A DNA stretch of 64,000 bases, taken from NCBI RefSeq assembly GCF_002261335.1, contig NZ_NEVL01000004.1, forward strand, positions 124,001 to 188,000, in the 5' to 3' direction. Shown here in pieces: positions 1-9,618 of this stretch; within the stretch, counting starts at the first letter, position 1; every line of letters starts with the position of its first letter. Position numbers and translations under genes: made by a program. The notes below the pieces were generated by a model. The model did no database searches, was not told the DNA's origin, and saw nothing but the letters and a program-made list of their open reading frames with translations. The stretch comes from Bordetella genomosp. 1 (GTDB lineage Bacteria > Pseudomonadota > Gammaproteobacteria > Burkholderiales > Burkholderiaceae_B).

Positions 1-1613
1 TCCCATTTGCCGCCCACCTCCCGCTGCACGGTTTTGTAGGGCGCGAAGACGGCGCCGTAGTTCGTGGCGGCAAGGTCCGTGACCCTGCCGCCCTGCCGCA
101 GGCCCTGCACATAGTTCGCGTACAGCGACACATCGCCTCCCCACGGTTTCACGACGACGGCCAGCGCCGGCGTCAGCGCGCTCTCGTCGTAGGAATCGCC
201 GCGGCCCGATGGTTTGAAACTGCGGGTTCGCACGTTCTGATGGCGCACCCCGGCGGTCAGCCTCAGGCTGTCGCCCAGCATCGAGACCGTGTCGATGAGC
301 GCAACGCTGGTGAGCACGCTCTCGCCGGTCTTGGGCGCGCTGGCGGGCGGCGCAAGCACCACGGTTCGCGTCGGGGTATGGATGTTCGACCTGAACGTCG
401 ATGCCCTGCCCCTTGCCATGGCGTCTTCGGTGTCGAGCCGCGACCCTTGAACGACGAGCTCGTGCCCCACGCCACCGGTCATGAACCGGGTGCGAACGCC
501 CAGCTCGGCGGACGTCGCGTCTTCGCGGGCGCGCTGCGGGACGGTCATGCCGGTGAAGTTGCCCCGCGCATCGATCCTGCGGGCATGGGTGCCGTTGATG
601 AGACCCAGCTGGCGGCTATCCCGCTTGCCGATCGCGCCGAACGCGGTCGTGGCATCGTCGAGCCGATACTCGACGCGGCCGATGATGGCATTGCTCTGGA
701 TCGAGCCGTAGCCGGAACCGAACAGGTTGGTGCGGGGATCGGGCGCTTCGGGCACGGCCGCGGCGCCGAACCAATACATGGCCGGCGTGCCGCCCTTGAA
801 CGACTCCTGGCTGTGATAAAGATCGACGGAGGCGCGCAGGTCGGCATTGCGATAATCGATTGCGGCGGACAGCCATTCACGCTTCTTGCGCTGGCCGTCC
901 AGTGTGCCGGCGCCATCCGAAAACGATCCGTTGATGCGCGCGCCCCACGCGCCCCCCTCGCCGAATCGCCGCCCCATGTCGACGGAGGTCCCCAACTGGC
1001 CGTCGGATTGCCAGTTCATGCCGACCCGGGCCTCCGGCAGGTCGCCGGCGCGCTCGGGCACCAGGTTGATCGTCCCGCCCACCGCGCCGCTGGGCGCCAT
1101 GCCGCTGAACAGCGCGCTGGGGCCTTTGAGCACCTCGACACGCTCGATGAACTCGGTGGGAACGCGCCCCATCGGCGCGAGCCCGTACATCCCTTCGATC
1201 GCCACGTCGTTCTGGTTCAGATCGAAGCCGCGCAGACGAAAGTTCTCGTAGGGGTGGCCATTGGAGGTGGTGAATCTCACGCCGGGATCGTTGGCCATGA
1301 CGTCCGCCAGCGTGCGCGCCTGCTGGTTGCGCAGCAGCTCGGCCGTGTAGCTGACGACATTGAAGGGCGTGTCCATGAGCGATTGGTTTCCGAGGGCGCC
1401 CAGCCGCGCGCCGCTGGCCACGGCGCCGCCCGCATAGGCGGGGGCAAGCTCCTGCCCGCCCGATATACCGATCACGGTGACCGGGCGCAGCGTGGCGACG
1501 GGATCGGCGGCTGCCGCATCGGCGGTCTGCACAGCCAGCAGCGCCGACAACGCCCACCCCAGCGCGGACGCCCGACCTCGGACTCGCGAACGTGATTGCA
1601 TGAAGAAAGACAA
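1..1613 (-). CDS. TonB-dependent siderophore receptor (partial, C-terminus cut by window edge)
   Basis: Outer-membrane receptor that imports ferric siderophore with TonB/ExbBD energy. The reading frame is open from 1613 to the left edge, giving about 537 residues and lacking the C-terminal strands. A signal peptide ends near ADAAAA and is followed by a TonB-box-like LRPVTVIG. The plug domain then shows DTPFNVVSYT, LADVMANDPGV, RLRGFDLN and RVEVLKGPSALFSG. Near the edge PYKTVQREVGGKW is the typical siderophore-receptor barrel motif. I chose the TTG at 1613 because GGGAGG (1621-1626, complement) lies 7 nt upstream; the in-frame ATG at 1601 has no ribosome binding site. A Fur-like box precedes it. 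The ligand cannot be told from sequence. Confidence 0.88.
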   Translation of the reverse strand, partial: MSFFMQSRSRVRGRASALGWALSALLAVQTADAAAADPVATLRPVTVIGISGGQELAPAYAGGAVASGARLGALGNQSLMDTPFNVVSYTAELLRNQQARTLADVMANDPGVRFTTSNGHPYENFRLRGFDLNQNDVAIEGMYGLAPMGRVPTEFIERVEVLKGPSALFSGMAPSGAVGGTINLVPERAGDLPEARVGMNWQSDGQLGTSVDMGRRFGEGGAWGARINGSFSDGAGTLDGQRKKREWLSAAIDYRNADLRASVDLYHSQESFKGGTPAMYWFGAAAVPEAPDPRTNLFGSGYGSIQSNAIIGRVEYRLDDATTAFGAIGKRDSRQLGLINGTHARRIDARGNFTGMTVPQRAREDATSAELGVRTRFMTGGVGHELVVQGSRLDTEDAMARGRASTFRSNIHTPTRTVVLAPPASAPKTGESVLTSVALIDTVSMLGDSLRLTAGVRHQNVRTRSFKPSGRGDSYDESALTPALAVVVKPWGGDVSLYANYVQGLRQGGRVTDLAATNYGAVFAPYKTVQREVGGKW

Positions 1614-1631
1614 AACGCGCCCTCCCAAACA

Positions 1632-1654
1632 AGAATAAGAATCGATTGAGAATC
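1632..1654 (-). promoter_or_regulatory. Putative Fur box upstream of the siderophore receptor
   Basis: An A/T-rich segment centred on the palindrome AATCGATT (1640-1647) is flanked by GAATA and GAGAAT, resembling the GATAAT-hexamer arrays that ferric Fur binds. It lies about 20-40 nt before the receptor start, where Fur would block transcription. The match is imperfect. The call depends on the neighbouring gene being a siderophore receptor. Confidence 0.45.
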
Positions 1655-1993
1655 CTATTTGGGGAGCGATGCGTGCGGCAGTGCGATTGGTCTGATACCT
1701 GTGACGACAACGTCGATCCGCACAGCAAACTAAGACCGATTCACTGACTTTGAGACGGGGCGTCACGCGGATGGCGATTCGCAGGCGCGCCGCGCGCGAG
1801 CAATCACCGCGCGTCGCGGCGTGCCGGCACAGGTCGTGGGCAGCCAGGAGCACGGCGCGGTCGACTCGACGAGAACGGCGCCGGCCCAAGGCGGGATTCA
1901 GGGAGAAAGCCGGCTGCGTTTGCGCTCCATCAATGCCGCGATCGGAGATCCGCGTAGGCTGGACTGGTGTCACAGCAATTGATAGGAGCGCGA
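1655..1993. other. Intergenic region without a convincing gene
   Basis: About 340 nt between the receptor promoter and the 75-aa gene. A + strand reading frame from 1750 is very arginine-rich, has no ribosome binding site and overlaps the next gene, so I treat it as chance. The right end carries the ribosome binding site AGGAG (1984-1988) of the next gene. Confidence 0.5.
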
Positions 1994-2221
1994 ATGGCCC
2001 TGAAAAATGATGCCCACAGCGCCGAAGACGGGATGTACTACGTTGAATGCGTCGTCCAGCTGGGCGGCATCTCGACGGCGGGCATGGTGGCGGATCTCCA
2101 CGGCATCACCGAAGAAGAACTCCGCACGAGGTGCCGGGCCTATACCAGCACCAGGCATCTCGAAGACGCCGGCCCCGATGCGATGCCCGTATGGCTATGG
2201 GCCATGAAGCACACGCCCTAG
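1994..2221 (+). CDS. Small protein of unknown function, 75 aa
   Basis: I do not recognise this family. The product is 75 residues, acidic and soluble-looking, with no signal peptide or membrane segment. It includes YYVECVVQLGG and the helix-like segment GITEEELRTRCRAY, and ends PVWLWAMKHTP. The ATG at 1994 was preferred to the GTG at 1967 because AGGAG (1984-1988) lies 5 nt before it. It stands alone, divergent from the receptor and convergent with the next gene. Codon use looks like a real gene: third positions are mostly G/C and residues are varied. Confidence 0.6.
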   Translation: MALKNDAHSAEDGMYYVECVVQLGGISTAGMVADLHGITEEELRTRCRAYTSTRHLEDAGPDAMPVWLWAMKHTP

Positions 2222-2320
2222 CCGCCAGACCGGTCGGCGAGACCGCCGGCGATCCATTCTGACCTGCGCCAGGGCTGCGGCCGGCATCGACGCACGCGCG
2301 TCGAGCCGACCTCACGATCG

Positions 2321-2833
2321 CTAGTCGCGCCCCGACAGTATGTCGTTTCGCACGGGCCACAATTGACGCAGCACGACGCCCCAGAACAGGCCGCTGACGA
2401 AGCCCGAAACCCCGCCGAAGGTCAGCACGAACGACGCATCGGCGGCGAATGCGGGATTGCGCGCGACCACGGCCGACAGGATGAACTTGGACGCAAAGGC
2501 CAGCACGAGCAGGATGAGCGTAAGCGCCGAGCCGGGTCGCAAGACCTTCCGGCTGGACCGGTCATAAGTGGCGACGAGCCGTGGCGGCACGATGAGCCAT
2601 CCCGCAATCACGCCAGCCACCAGAAAGCCGCAAAACGCCAGATATGCGTACAGCTCGCCGTTGAGTGCCGTGTGAATCGACGAAAGCCCGAGCAAGAGGA
2701 ATATCACGGGCAACAACAGCGTTTGCTTCACCGAGGTCCGGCGAGGCCACAGCGCCGCAATGCCGCGGTAGATCAGGAAAAGTAGCAGGACCCACACCCA
2801 TGCCGGGGTGTGCCGAAATACCTCTGCTTGCAT
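2321..2833 (-). CDS. Integral membrane protein of unknown function, 170 aa
   Basis: Hydrophobic protein with five to six predicted membrane helices: VWVLLLFLIYRGIAALW near the N-terminus, LLLPVIFLLLGL, YLAFCGFLVAGVIAGWLIV, LTLILLVLAFASKFILSAVV and FGGVSGFVSGLFWGVVL. A short basic loop (YDRSSRKVLR) separates the halves. It looks like the widespread uncharacterised four-to-six-helix inner-membrane proteins (DUF6622-like); that name is from memory. It is monocistronic and gives no context clue to function. Confidence 0.75.
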   Translation of the reverse strand: MQAEVFRHTPAWVWVLLLFLIYRGIAALWPRRTSVKQTLLLPVIFLLLGLSSIHTALNGELYAYLAFCGFLVAGVIAGWLIVPPRLVATYDRSSRKVLRPGSALTLILLVLAFASKFILSAVVARNPAFAADASFVLTFGGVSGFVSGLFWGVVLRQLWPVRNDILSGRD

Positions 2834-3121
2834 GCCGCCCTCCGCTTTCGAAAAGCCGAGTGTAGGGATACAAACCCGGGCGTCGCGGCCTCCTCGATAA
2901 AAACGGACCCGTCTACCGCGTTCTCACGCCGTCTCGCTTCACGTTGGAAATGCCGGTGGGGACGCGATGTCTACGTGACTTATTCGCCGCTCAAAAGCGG
3001 TTGCCGCGCAAGGCAACCCATGAGGCAGCGTGGTCCGCCGCCAAGCCGAACCGTTTCCGGGCGCCAGGTCGTGAATGCTCAGCAGGCTCTCGACGGACTG
3101 TGCAGACTGGCTCGGAGCGGG

Positions 3122-3805
3122 TCAACCGCCATAGCACTGCGCGTAAGTGAAATCGACCAGGCGTTTGTCGGCGTCGTCCTGGGGCGTGGACGGCTCTACC
3201 TGGAAATGGCCGAACATATCGTCGTTGCAAATCCGTACGGTCTTGCGCTGCGCACCCTCCTGCAATACGCAGGACCCGCCAAAACTGTGATTGCCTCCGG
3301 CAACGCCCACGGGCAGGTCAATCAGCCGGCTGCAAGCGATGATGCGGCCGCTTTGTTTCTGATGTTCCAACGATTGGTTGAACGACTCCACACGGGCGTT
3401 GGGATCGCGAATCGGCACGACGTTGACGCATTCGCCATTGGCGGTTTGCTTGCCCGGCAGCTTGCAGTCCGAGTAAGCCTCGCCATTGACAATATTCTTC
3501 TCATTGCGCGCCAGCACGGCGATGCGGGATGTGTATGCGCGCTGCAGGCAGGCGGTGTCTTGACACATGCCCCGCGCATACTTGATCCAGTTGCGCTGTT
3601 CCTTGGCCAATGCGCTCTTGCCATGGGCATCCGTCGCGGCGAGTGCGGCCTCGTAGGCGCCCTGCAATTTGCCATCCAGCGCGGAGGTCTCGGCATCGCC
3701 GCAGATCAACTTCTCCGTCGCGCTCGCGGCCTTGGTGCAATCAAAACTGGCGGCCTGGGCGCACGTCCATAGCGTTGCAAGGCCCAGCGTAAAAAGCAGC
3801 TTCAT
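3122..3805 (-). CDS. Secreted LprI/DUF1311-like protein (possible lysozyme inhibitor)
   Basis: Predicted periplasmic or secreted protein of 227 residues. The ATG at 3805 starts a standard signal peptide (MKLLFTLGLATLWTCAQA) followed by SFDCTKAASATEKLICGDAE, the cysteine signature of the LprI N-terminal (DUF1311) domain. LDGKLQGAYEAAL and KEQRNWIKYARGMCQDTACLQRAYTSRI complete that domain, whose four cysteines probably form disulfides. The remaining ~120 residues, including three more cysteines, form a second domain I do not recognise. An upstream in-frame ATG at 3868 has a possible ribosome binding site but would put a long tail before the signal peptide. Some LprI proteins inhibit lysozyme; this is inferred from family only. 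Confidence 0.8.
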   Translation of the reverse strand: MKLLFTLGLATLWTCAQAASFDCTKAASATEKLICGDAETSALDGKLQGAYEAALAATDAHGKSALAKEQRNWIKYARGMCQDTACLQRAYTSRIAVLARNEKNIVNGEAYSDCKLPGKQTANGECVNVVPIRDPNARVESFNQSLEHQKQSGRIIACSRLIDLPVGVAGGNHSFGGSCVLQEGAQRKTVRICNDDMFGHFQVEPSTPQDDADKRLVDFTYAQCYGG

Positions 3806-3921
3806 CGCAAATGCACGCCCTATCTTCGATACGTAAGCGGGTGGGCATTTTGCATTCGGCTGGGTCATGGTCCTGTCTTCTCAAGTGGCTTTTCGATTAT
3901 CGAATTTAAACTGACGACGGT

Positions 3922-4170
3922 TTGCTTAGCAACCGAATGGGCCGGCCGCCGATGCAGCTGGCAGCGGCTGCCGCTGAAGGCACTTTCGCACACGTGGCGC
4001 GTCACGCGTTCGGCGTGAGATGCGAGAAGTGCGGCGTCGACGGGAATGAGCCTGGCGGCGTCCATGTCACCACGTTGGCCGAGCTGCTCAGCGCACCTGA
4101 GGCGGAGCTCTGGCGGCTCGCGAAGATGCGGCGCCGGAAACGACAAAGGCCGTCAGTGATTTCTCACTGA
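3922..4170 (+). CDS. Doubtful small ORF, 82 aa
   Basis: The reading frame contains a CxxC pair ([10 protein letters not shown]) and a basic tail (KMRRRKRQR), so it could be a small zinc-binding protein or a remnant. There is no good ribosome binding site. The stop lies inside the terminator hairpin that follows tRNA-Pro, which argues against a functional gene. No better gene occupies 3869-4144 on either strand. Confidence 0.2.
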   Translation: MLSNRMGRPPMQLAAAAAEGTFAHVARHAFGVRCEKCGVDGNEPGGVHVTTLAELLSAPEAELWRLAKMRRRKRQRPSVISH

Positions 4171-4183
4171 CGGCCTTTCTTTT

Positions 4184-4184
<1 letters not shown>
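4145..4184. terminator. Bidirectional intrinsic terminator next to tRNA-Pro
   Basis: A perfect 15-bp stem, AAAGGCCGTCAGTGA (4145-4159) with TCACTGACGGCCTTT (4164-4178), and a TTTC loop. It is followed by CTTTTT on the + strand, and by TTTGTC on the - strand, where it would end the tRNA transcript. Confidence 0.85.
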
Positions 4185-4262
<78 letters not shown>

Positions 4263-4263
4263 G

Positions 4264-4644
4264 ACCGAAAGTATATCAGAACTAAATCCTGTCTGCACGA
4301 ATCCGGACACTTATCTTTGCGTGCCATGCAAAAAACATGGCGGCTTGGATGGCGGGCGGCGCAAGCGCGATCTTGGGGGACCTCGCACATGCCGTTCGCA
4401 TGCCGTATTCGATTATCTGGATCTTGCGGCGGATGGCAGGACTGGCCTGTTTTTCGCACCGCGCGTCTGAACGACAACCGGGCCGGAATTCTACCTCAGA
4501 AAAAATCGTCGTGCGGCGCGAAGGCAGATTTTTTTCATGCGCATGACGACAGCGTGTTTGCGCGCGGCCGCGGCTGCCCTGCTTAGCGTCGCGCAGCGGG
4601 CAGGACACCGCCCTGCCCCGCTCATGATGCGCGATTCCGGGCGC
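4264..4644. other. Intergenic region, nothing recognised
   Basis: About 380 nt between tRNA-Pro and the merR terminator. Short frames on both strands are arginine- or proline-rich and lack ribosome binding sites. The part next to 4260 must hold the tRNA promoter. I see no repeat or RNA gene. Confidence 0.5.
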
Positions 4645-4673
4645 GCAAAACAAAAGGCACCCGAAGGTGCCTT
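4645..4673 (-). terminator. Intrinsic terminator after the merR gene
   Basis: On the - strand, AAGGCACC-TTCG-GGTGCCTT is followed by TTGTTTTG. It lies 26 nt beyond the merR stop codon and ends the rpmI-to-merR transcription unit. Confidence 0.85.
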
Positions 4674-4698
4674 GGTGTGCCTGCGCGCGATGCCGCGA

Positions 4699-5112
4699 TC
4701 AGGCGGCCTGCGTGTTGGCGGGCTTGGCCGCCGCGCCGAGCGCGTTGCCCAGCGATGCCGAGATGTCGTGCAGCTCGTTGCGCAGAGACTGGATCTCGGT
4801 GGCGCTCAGGCGCACCGCGGCGTCGGCATCGTGCGGCACGTCGCGGGCATCGCCGAGACGATTGCGCGCGCCGCTGATGGTGAAGCCTTGTTCGTACAGC
4901 AGCGAGCGGATGCGACGGATCAGCAGCACTTCGTGATGCTGGTAGTAGCGGCGATTGCCGCGGCGCTTGACCGGCTTGAGCTGCGTGAATTCCTGTTCCC
5001 AGTACCGCAGGACGTGGGGCTTGACTCCGCACAGGTCGCTCACCTCACCGATGGTGAAGTAGCGCTTGGCGGGAATGGGCGGTAGCGTGACAGTGGATTC
5101 GGGTCGAGTCAT
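4699..5112 (-). CDS. MerR-family transcriptional regulator
   Basis: DNA-binding regulator of 137 residues. The N-terminal winged helix-turn-helix (about residues 17-85) reads RYFTIGEVSDLCGVKPHVLRYWEQEF and RGNRRYYQHHEVLLIRRIRSLLYEQGFTI, the standard MerR fold of the MlrA-like branch. The C-terminus (LSATEIQSLRNELHDISASLG) can form a dimerising coiled coil but has no cysteine or other evident ligand site, so the effector is unknown. It is the last gene of the pheST-ihfA group, 57 nt after ihfA, an arrangement I remember from other betaproteobacteria. Confidence 0.88.
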   Translation of the reverse strand: MTRPESTVTLPPIPAKRYFTIGEVSDLCGVKPHVLRYWEQEFTQLKPVKRRGNRRYYQHHEVLLIRRIRSLLYEQGFTISGARNRLGDARDVPHDADAAVRLSATEIQSLRNELHDISASLGNALGAAAKPANTQAA

Positions 5113-5169
5113 AGGTGGATTTTATGTCGCATCGCTTCGTGGGCCGATAACAAATGCCGACAAAGCGTA

Positions 5170-5514
5170 TCACTCCGCGGAGCTGTCGAGGGGGTCGGTC
5201 GCGGGGCTGCGCTCGACCACGCTTTTGAGTTTCTGGCTGGCATGGAACGTCACCACGCGGCGTGCCGCGATGGGGATGGTCTCGCCCGTCTTGGGGTTGC
5301 GGCCAGGGCGCGGCGGCTTGTCGCGCACCTGGAAGTTGCCGAAGCCCGAGAGTTTGACGGCATCGCCGCGGGCCAGGGCTTCGCGGATCTCTTCGAAGAA
5401 GGTATCGACGATGTCCTTGGCTTCGCGTTTGTTCAGGCCGACCCGCTCGAAGAGCAGTTCGGCCAGTTCAGCCTTGGTGAGCGTGCGCTGCTCGGCAAGC
5501 ATAGCGTTTCCCAT
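5170..5514 (-). CDS. ihfA: Integration host factor subunit alpha
   Basis: Nucleoid protein of 114 residues that pairs with IHF-beta and bends DNA sharply at specific sites. [33 protein letters not shown] forms the dimerising helices. [23 protein letters not shown] is the beta-arm carrying the intercalating proline. The ATG at 5514 lies 2 nt after the pheT stop codon (TGATCATG), so the genes are translationally coupled. The pheT-ihfA order is conserved in many proteobacteria. Confidence 0.97.
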   Translation of the reverse strand: MGNAMLAEQRTLTKAELAELLFERVGLNKREAKDIVDTFFEEIREALARGDAVKLSGFGNFQVRDKPPRPGRNPKTGETIPIAARRVVTFHASQKLKSVVERSPATDPLDSSAE

Positions 5515-5516
5515 GA

Positions 5517-7934
5517 TCACACCCGTTGACGGGCGCCGTGTGCACTGATCAGTGCATCTTTCAGGCGGGCCAGGCATTCGGCCACGCGCGCTTCGTCCAA
5601 TGTTACCGCAGTGTCCTGCAGCCAGAAACGGAACGCCAGGCTTTTCTCGGTGACGGGTTCGCCGTCACGCGGCTTGTCGCGCCACACGTCGAACAGACGC
5701 ACGTCCTGCACCACGCCGAGCTGCGGGTCGGCGGCCACTGTGGCGGCGACCGTGTCGAGCATCGACTGGGCGGTGACGGCCTCGTCGACCCACAGGGCCA
5801 GATCGCGCACCACGACGGGCTGCTTCGACAGCTCCGCCACTTCGGGCAGGCGGCCGGCCGACAGCGCGTCGACGTCGAGTTCGAACACCACGGGCGCGTG
5901 GGCCAGGTCGGCCTGGCGCGCCCATTGCGGGTGCAGTTCGCCCAGCCAGCCCACGGTCTTGCCGTCGAGCTCGACGCGTGCGCTGCGTCCCGGGTGCAGG
6001 GCCGGATGACGATCGGCCACGAAGCGCAGCGCGTCGCCGCGCGCGCCGAACAGCGCGACCACATCCTGCTTCACGTCGAAGAAATCGACCTGGCGCGTGG
6101 CTTCGCCCCACTGCTCTTCGCTGGCCGGGCCCCAGGCCACGCCGGAGAGCTTGAGCGGCTGGCGCACGCCCGCCACTTCGAGCGGGCCATCGGCCAGTTG
6201 CGCATCGCGCACGAACACGCGGCCGAGCTCGAACAGGCGCACGCGCGACTGCTTGCGATTGGCGTTGTGACGCACGATGGCGACCAGGCCGGCGATCAGG
6301 CTCGAACGCATGACCGACAGATGGCTGGCGATCGGGTTGAGCAGGCGCACCGGGTTGGTGTTGTCGGCGTAGTCGCGTTCCCAGTCGGCTTCGACGAAGC
6401 TGTAGTTCACGACCTCCTGGTAATCGCGCGCGGCGGTGGCGCGACGCAGCGCGTGCGGGCCGTGCTGCACCTCGGGGATCGCGTGCATCTTGGCGCGCGC
6501 CACGGGCGGCACGCTGGGAATGCGCTCGAAACCATAGATGCGTGCGACTTCCTCGATCAGGTCTTCTTCGATCTCGATGTCGAAGCGGTACGACGGCGGC
6601 GTGACGATGAAGTCGTCGCCTTCCTGCGTGAACGGCAGGCCGAGGCGGGCGAAGATGCCGGCCACGTCGGCGGCCGACACGGGCACGCCGAGCACGCGAT
6701 GGCAGCGCGCCAGGCGCAGGCGCACCGGCTTGCGCTCGGGCAGTCGCGCGACCTGGTCATCGACCGGGCCGACCTGGCCGCCGCAGATGTCGACGATCAG
6801 GCGCGTGATGCGCTCGATGTGTTCGACCACGTTGTCGAAGTCGACGCCGCGTTCGAAACGGTGGCTGGCCTCGGAGCTGAACTTGTAGCGGCGGGCCCGG
6901 CCGGCAATGGCCTCGGGCCACCAGAACGCGGCTTCGAGATAGATGTTTTGCGTGTCGAGCGTGACCGCGGTGGCTTCGCCACCCATGATGCCGGCCAGGC
7001 TCTCGACCTGCTCGCCCGCGGTGACCACGCCGACCTTGGGGTCGAGGGTCACGATCTGGCCGTTGAGCAGTTCGAGCGATTCACCGGCGCGTGCCCAGCG
7101 CACGTTGATGTCGCCCTGGATCTTGTCCAGGTCGAACACGTGCGACGGACGACCGAGCTCGAGCATCACGTAATTGGAGATGTCGACCAGGGCCGACACC
7201 GAGCGCTGGCCCGAACGCTCGAGGCGCTCGCGCATCCAGGCCGGCGTGGCCGCGCGCGCGTTCACGCCGCGGATCACGCGGCCGGCGAAGCGGCCGCACA
7301 GGTCGGGGGCTTCGATCGAGACCGGCAGGCGGGCGTCGAGCGTGACGGGCACGGCGTCGAACGAGGGCAACGCGAGCGGCGCGCCGGTCAGCGCGGCGAC
7401 TTCGCGGGCCACGCCCAGGATCGACAGGCAGTCGGCGCGGTTGGGCGTGAGCTTGAGCACGAACAGCGTGTCGTCGAGCGCAAGGGCGTCGCGGATGTCG
7501 GTGCCGAGCTTGAGATCGCCGGCGAGTTCGAGCAGGCCGCCGTGGTCTTGCGACAGGCCGAGCTCGCGCGCCGAGCACAGCATGCCCGACGATTGCACGC
7601 CGCGCATCTTGGCCACGCCGATCTTCATGCCGCCGGGCAGCTCGGCGCCGACGCGCGCCAGCGGCACGGTCAGGCCGGCGGCCGCGTTCGGCGCGCCGCA
7701 GACGATCTGCAGCAGCTCGCCCGAGCCGTCGTCGACCTTGCAGACGCGCAGCTTGTCGGCGTCGGGGTGCGGCGCGATCTCGGTGATGTGCGCCACCACC
7801 ACGCCCGAAAACGGCGGAGCGGCCGGCAGGGTTTCTTCGACTTCCAGCCCGGCCATCGTGAGCTGGTGCGCGAGTTCATCGGTTGCGATCGCCGGGTTGA
7901 CGAGCGAGCGCAGCCAGGATTCGGGAAATTGCAT
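5517..7934 (-). CDS. pheT: Phenylalanine--tRNA ligase beta subunit
   Basis: Large subunit of the alpha2-beta2 enzyme that charges tRNA-Phe; 805 residues, normal family length. Domains in order: tRNA-binding EMAP-like domain (about 40-150, [23 protein letters not shown]), B3/B4 editing domain (about 210-380), B5 domain (about 400-475), the core domain, and the C-terminal anticodon-binding FDX-ACB domain (about 710-804, [16 protein letters not shown]). It begins 12 nt after pheS and is followed directly by ihfA. Confidence 0.98.
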   Translation of the reverse strand: MQFPESWLRSLVNPAIATDELAHQLTMAGLEVEETLPAAPPFSGVVVAHITEIAPHPDADKLRVCKVDDGSGELLQIVCGAPNAAAGLTVPLARVGAELPGGMKIGVAKMRGVQSSGMLCSARELGLSQDHGGLLELAGDLKLGTDIRDALALDDTLFVLKLTPNRADCLSILGVAREVAALTGAPLALPSFDAVPVTLDARLPVSIEAPDLCGRFAGRVIRGVNARAATPAWMRERLERSGQRSVSALVDISNYVMLELGRPSHVFDLDKIQGDINVRWARAGESLELLNGQIVTLDPKVGVVTAGEQVESLAGIMGGEATAVTLDTQNIYLEAAFWWPEAIAGRARRYKFSSEASHRFERGVDFDNVVEHIERITRLIVDICGGQVGPVDDQVARLPERKPVRLRLARCHRVLGVPVSAADVAGIFARLGLPFTQEGDDFIVTPPSYRFDIEIEEDLIEEVARIYGFERIPSVPPVARAKMHAIPEVQHGPHALRRATAARDYQEVVNYSFVEADWERDYADNTNPVRLLNPIASHLSVMRSSLIAGLVAIVRHNANRKQSRVRLFELGRVFVRDAQLADGPLEVAGVRQPLKLSGVAWGPASEEQWGEATRQVDFFDVKQDVVALFGARGDALRFVADRHPALHPGRSARVELDGKTVGWLGELHPQWARQADLAHAPVVFELDVDALSAGRLPEVAELSKQPVVVRDLALWVDEAVTAQSMLDTVAATVAADPQLGVVQDVRLFDVWRDKPRDGEPVTEKSLAFRFWLQDTAVTLDEARVAECLARLKDALISAHGARQRV

Positions 7935-7946
7935 GATCAGCCGTCT

Positions 7947-8969
7947 TTATTCGTTGAACTGGCGCAGGAAGCGCAAATCGCCTTCGTAGAACTGGCGCAG
8001 GTCGTTCACGCCGTAGCGCAGCATCGTCAGGCGCTCGAGGCCGGAGCCGAACGCGAAGCCGATGTAGCGCTCGGGGTCGAGCCCGAAGTTGCGCACCACC
8101 TGCGGGTGCACCTGGCCCGAGCCGGAGATCTCCAGCCAGCGGCCGCGGTTCGGACCCGAGGTGAACATCATGTCGATTTCCGCCGAGGGTTCGGTGAACG
8201 GGAAGAACGACGGACGGAAACGCACGACTAGGTCATCGCTCTCGAAGAAGCAGCGCAGGAAGTCGGTGTAGACGCCCTTGAGGTCGGCAAAGGAGATGTC
8301 TTCGGCGATCCACAGGCCTTCGACCTGGTGGAACATCGGCGAATGGGTGGCGTCGCTGTCGACGCGGTAGGTGCGGCCCGGCGCGATCACCTTGATCGGC
8401 GGCTTGTGCATGCGGGCGTAGCGCACCTGCATCGGGCTGGTGTGCGTGCGCAGCAGCAGCGGCAGGCCGTCGGCGTCGTTCATGTCGACGTAGAAGGTGT
8501 CCTGCATGGACCGCGCCGGATGGTCCAGCGGATTGTTCAGCGCGGTGAAATTGGTCCAGTCGTTTTCGACTTCGGGACCGTCGGCCACGTCGAAGCCGAT
8601 CGAACGGAAGATGGCTTCGACACGTTCCCAGGTGCGGATCACCGGATGGATGCCGCCAGCCACGCGGCCGCGGCCGGGCAAGGTGACATCGATGGTTTCC
8701 GAGGCCAGGCGGGCGTCGAGCTCGGCCTGCGCCAGCTGGGCGCGGCGGGCATTGAGCAGCTCTTCGATCTGCTGCTTGGCCTTGTTGATCTTGGCGCCGG
8801 CTTCGCGCTTGGCTTCCGGATCGAGTTTGCCCAGCCCCTTGAGCAGCACGGTCAGCGAACCGTCCTTGCCCAGGAATTTCGCCTTGGCGTTTTCCAGCGC
8901 GGCCGCATCATCGGCGGCGGCGAATCGTTCTTGCGCCTGGGAAACCAGGTCGTCAGCCAGTAGAGTCAT
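7947..8969 (-). CDS. pheS: Phenylalanine--tRNA ligase alpha subunit
   Basis: Catalytic subunit of the enzyme, 340 residues. An N-terminal coiled coil (about 1-85) precedes the class II core with motif 2 (about [10 protein letters not shown]) and motif 3 ([18 protein letters not shown]). [12 protein letters not shown] belongs to the ATP/phenylalanine site. The ATG at 8969 (MTLLADD) gives the usual length. An alternative ATG at 8993 lies inside the stem of the hairpin before the gene and is unlikely. Confidence 0.97.
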   Translation of the reverse strand: MTLLADDLVSQAQERFAAADDAAALENAKAKFLGKDGSLTVLLKGLGKLDPEAKREAGAKINKAKQQIEELLNARRAQLAQAELDARLASETIDVTLPGRGRVAGGIHPVIRTWERVEAIFRSIGFDVADGPEVENDWTNFTALNNPLDHPARSMQDTFYVDMNDADGLPLLLRTHTSPMQVRYARMHKPPIKVIAPGRTYRVDSDATHSPMFHQVEGLWIAEDISFADLKGVYTDFLRCFFESDDLVVRFRPSFFPFTEPSAEIDMMFTSGPNRGRWLEISGSGQVHPQVVRNFGLDPERYIGFAFGSGLERLTMLRYGVNDLRQFYEGDLRFLRQFNE

Positions 8970-8983
8970 GAAATGTGAGCCTT

Positions 8984-9018
8984 GAAAACGCAAACGGGGC
9001 CATTACAGCCCCGTTTGC
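8984..9018 (-). terminator. Hairpin between rplT and pheS (terminator or attenuator)
   Basis: On the - strand an 11-bp perfect stem GCAAACGGGGC (9018-9008) pairs with GCCCCGTTTGC (9000-8990) around a 7-nt loop. Only GTTTTC follows. The weak U-tract suggests partial termination or attenuation, which would let ribosomal-protein mRNA exceed pheST mRNA. Confidence 0.6.
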
Positions 9019-9045
9019 AGCGATCCGCGATGTATGTGGACGCGA

Positions 9046-9405
9046 TCAGGCAGCCAAGGCCGCCTTGGCTTGTTGCACGATGGCGGCAAAGCCAGCCTTG
9101 TCGCGCACGGCCAGATCGGCCAGCACCTTGCGGTCGAGTTCGATCGCAGCCTTCTTCAGGCCGGCGATGAACACGCTGTAGGACAGACCCTGTTCACGCA
9201 CGGCGGCGTTGATACGGGTGATCCACAGGGCGCGGAACGTACGCTTCTTGTTGCGGCGGTCACGGTATGCGTATTGACCGGCGCGCATCACCGCTTGCTT
9301 GGCGATGCGGAAAACGTTGCCACGGCGGCCGCGGTAACCCTTGGCTGCGTTCAGGACTTTCTTGTGACGGGCACGGGCGGTAACGCCACGTTTGACGCGA
9401 GGCAT
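9046..9405 (-). CDS. rplT: 50S ribosomal protein L20
   Basis: 119-residue 23S rRNA-binding protein needed for early 50S assembly and, in E. coli, translational repressor of its own operon. The start [18 protein letters not shown] and the segment [20 protein letters not shown] are unmistakable. It starts 15 nt after rpmI. Confidence 0.98.
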   Translation of the reverse strand: MPRVKRGVTARARHKKVLNAAKGYRGRRGNVFRIAKQAVMRAGQYAYRDRRNKKRTFRALWITRINAAVREQGLSYSVFIAGLKKAAIELDRKVLADLAVRDKAGFAAIVQQAKAALAA

Positions 9406-9420
9406 ATCAGATCTCCCTTA

Positions 9421-9618
9421 TCAAGCGAACGGCATCATCGCTTTCACGGAAGCGATGTTGGTTTCGTGGACCGCAGCCGAACCGCGCAGCTGGCGCTTGT
9501 TCTTGGTGGTCTTCTTGGTCAGGATGTGACGCTTGAACGCCTGACCACGCTTGATGGATCCGCTGCCGCGGACCTTAAAGCGCTTGGCAGCGCTTTTCTT
9601 GGTCTTCATCTTGGGCAT
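9421..9618 (-). CDS. rpmI: 50S ribosomal protein L35
   Basis: 65-residue basic ribosomal protein ([38 protein letters not shown]). The ATG at 9618 was chosen over upstream in-frame codons because it gives the exact family length and N-terminus and has AGGA a few bases upstream. It is first in rpmI-rplT-pheS-pheT-ihfA-merR. The usual upstream partner infC is absent here. Confidence 0.97.
   Translation of the reverse strand: MPKMKTKKSAAKRFKVRGSGSIKRGQAFKRHILTKKTTKNKRQLRGSAAVHETNIASVKAMMPFA

Noticed and set aside
1750-2010. 86-codon + strand frame before the 75-aa gene
   Set aside because: Very arginine-rich, no ribosome binding site, and overlaps a better-supported gene.
2999-3018. GGTTGCC/GGCAACC hairpin as a terminator or regulatory site
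   Set aside because: Seven-bp stem without a T-run in an otherwise empty gap of 288 nt; not distinguishable from chance in high-GC DNA.
3865-4146. 93-codon - strand frame next to tRNA-Pro
   Set aside because: No ribosome site or domain, and it overlaps the alternative upstream start of the LprI-like gene. A tRNA-targeted integration remnant was considered, but no integrase or duplicated tRNA end is visible.
5526-8231. 901-codon open frame antisense to pheT/pheS
   Set aside because: Composition typical of a shadow frame; it crosses two real genes and their junction.
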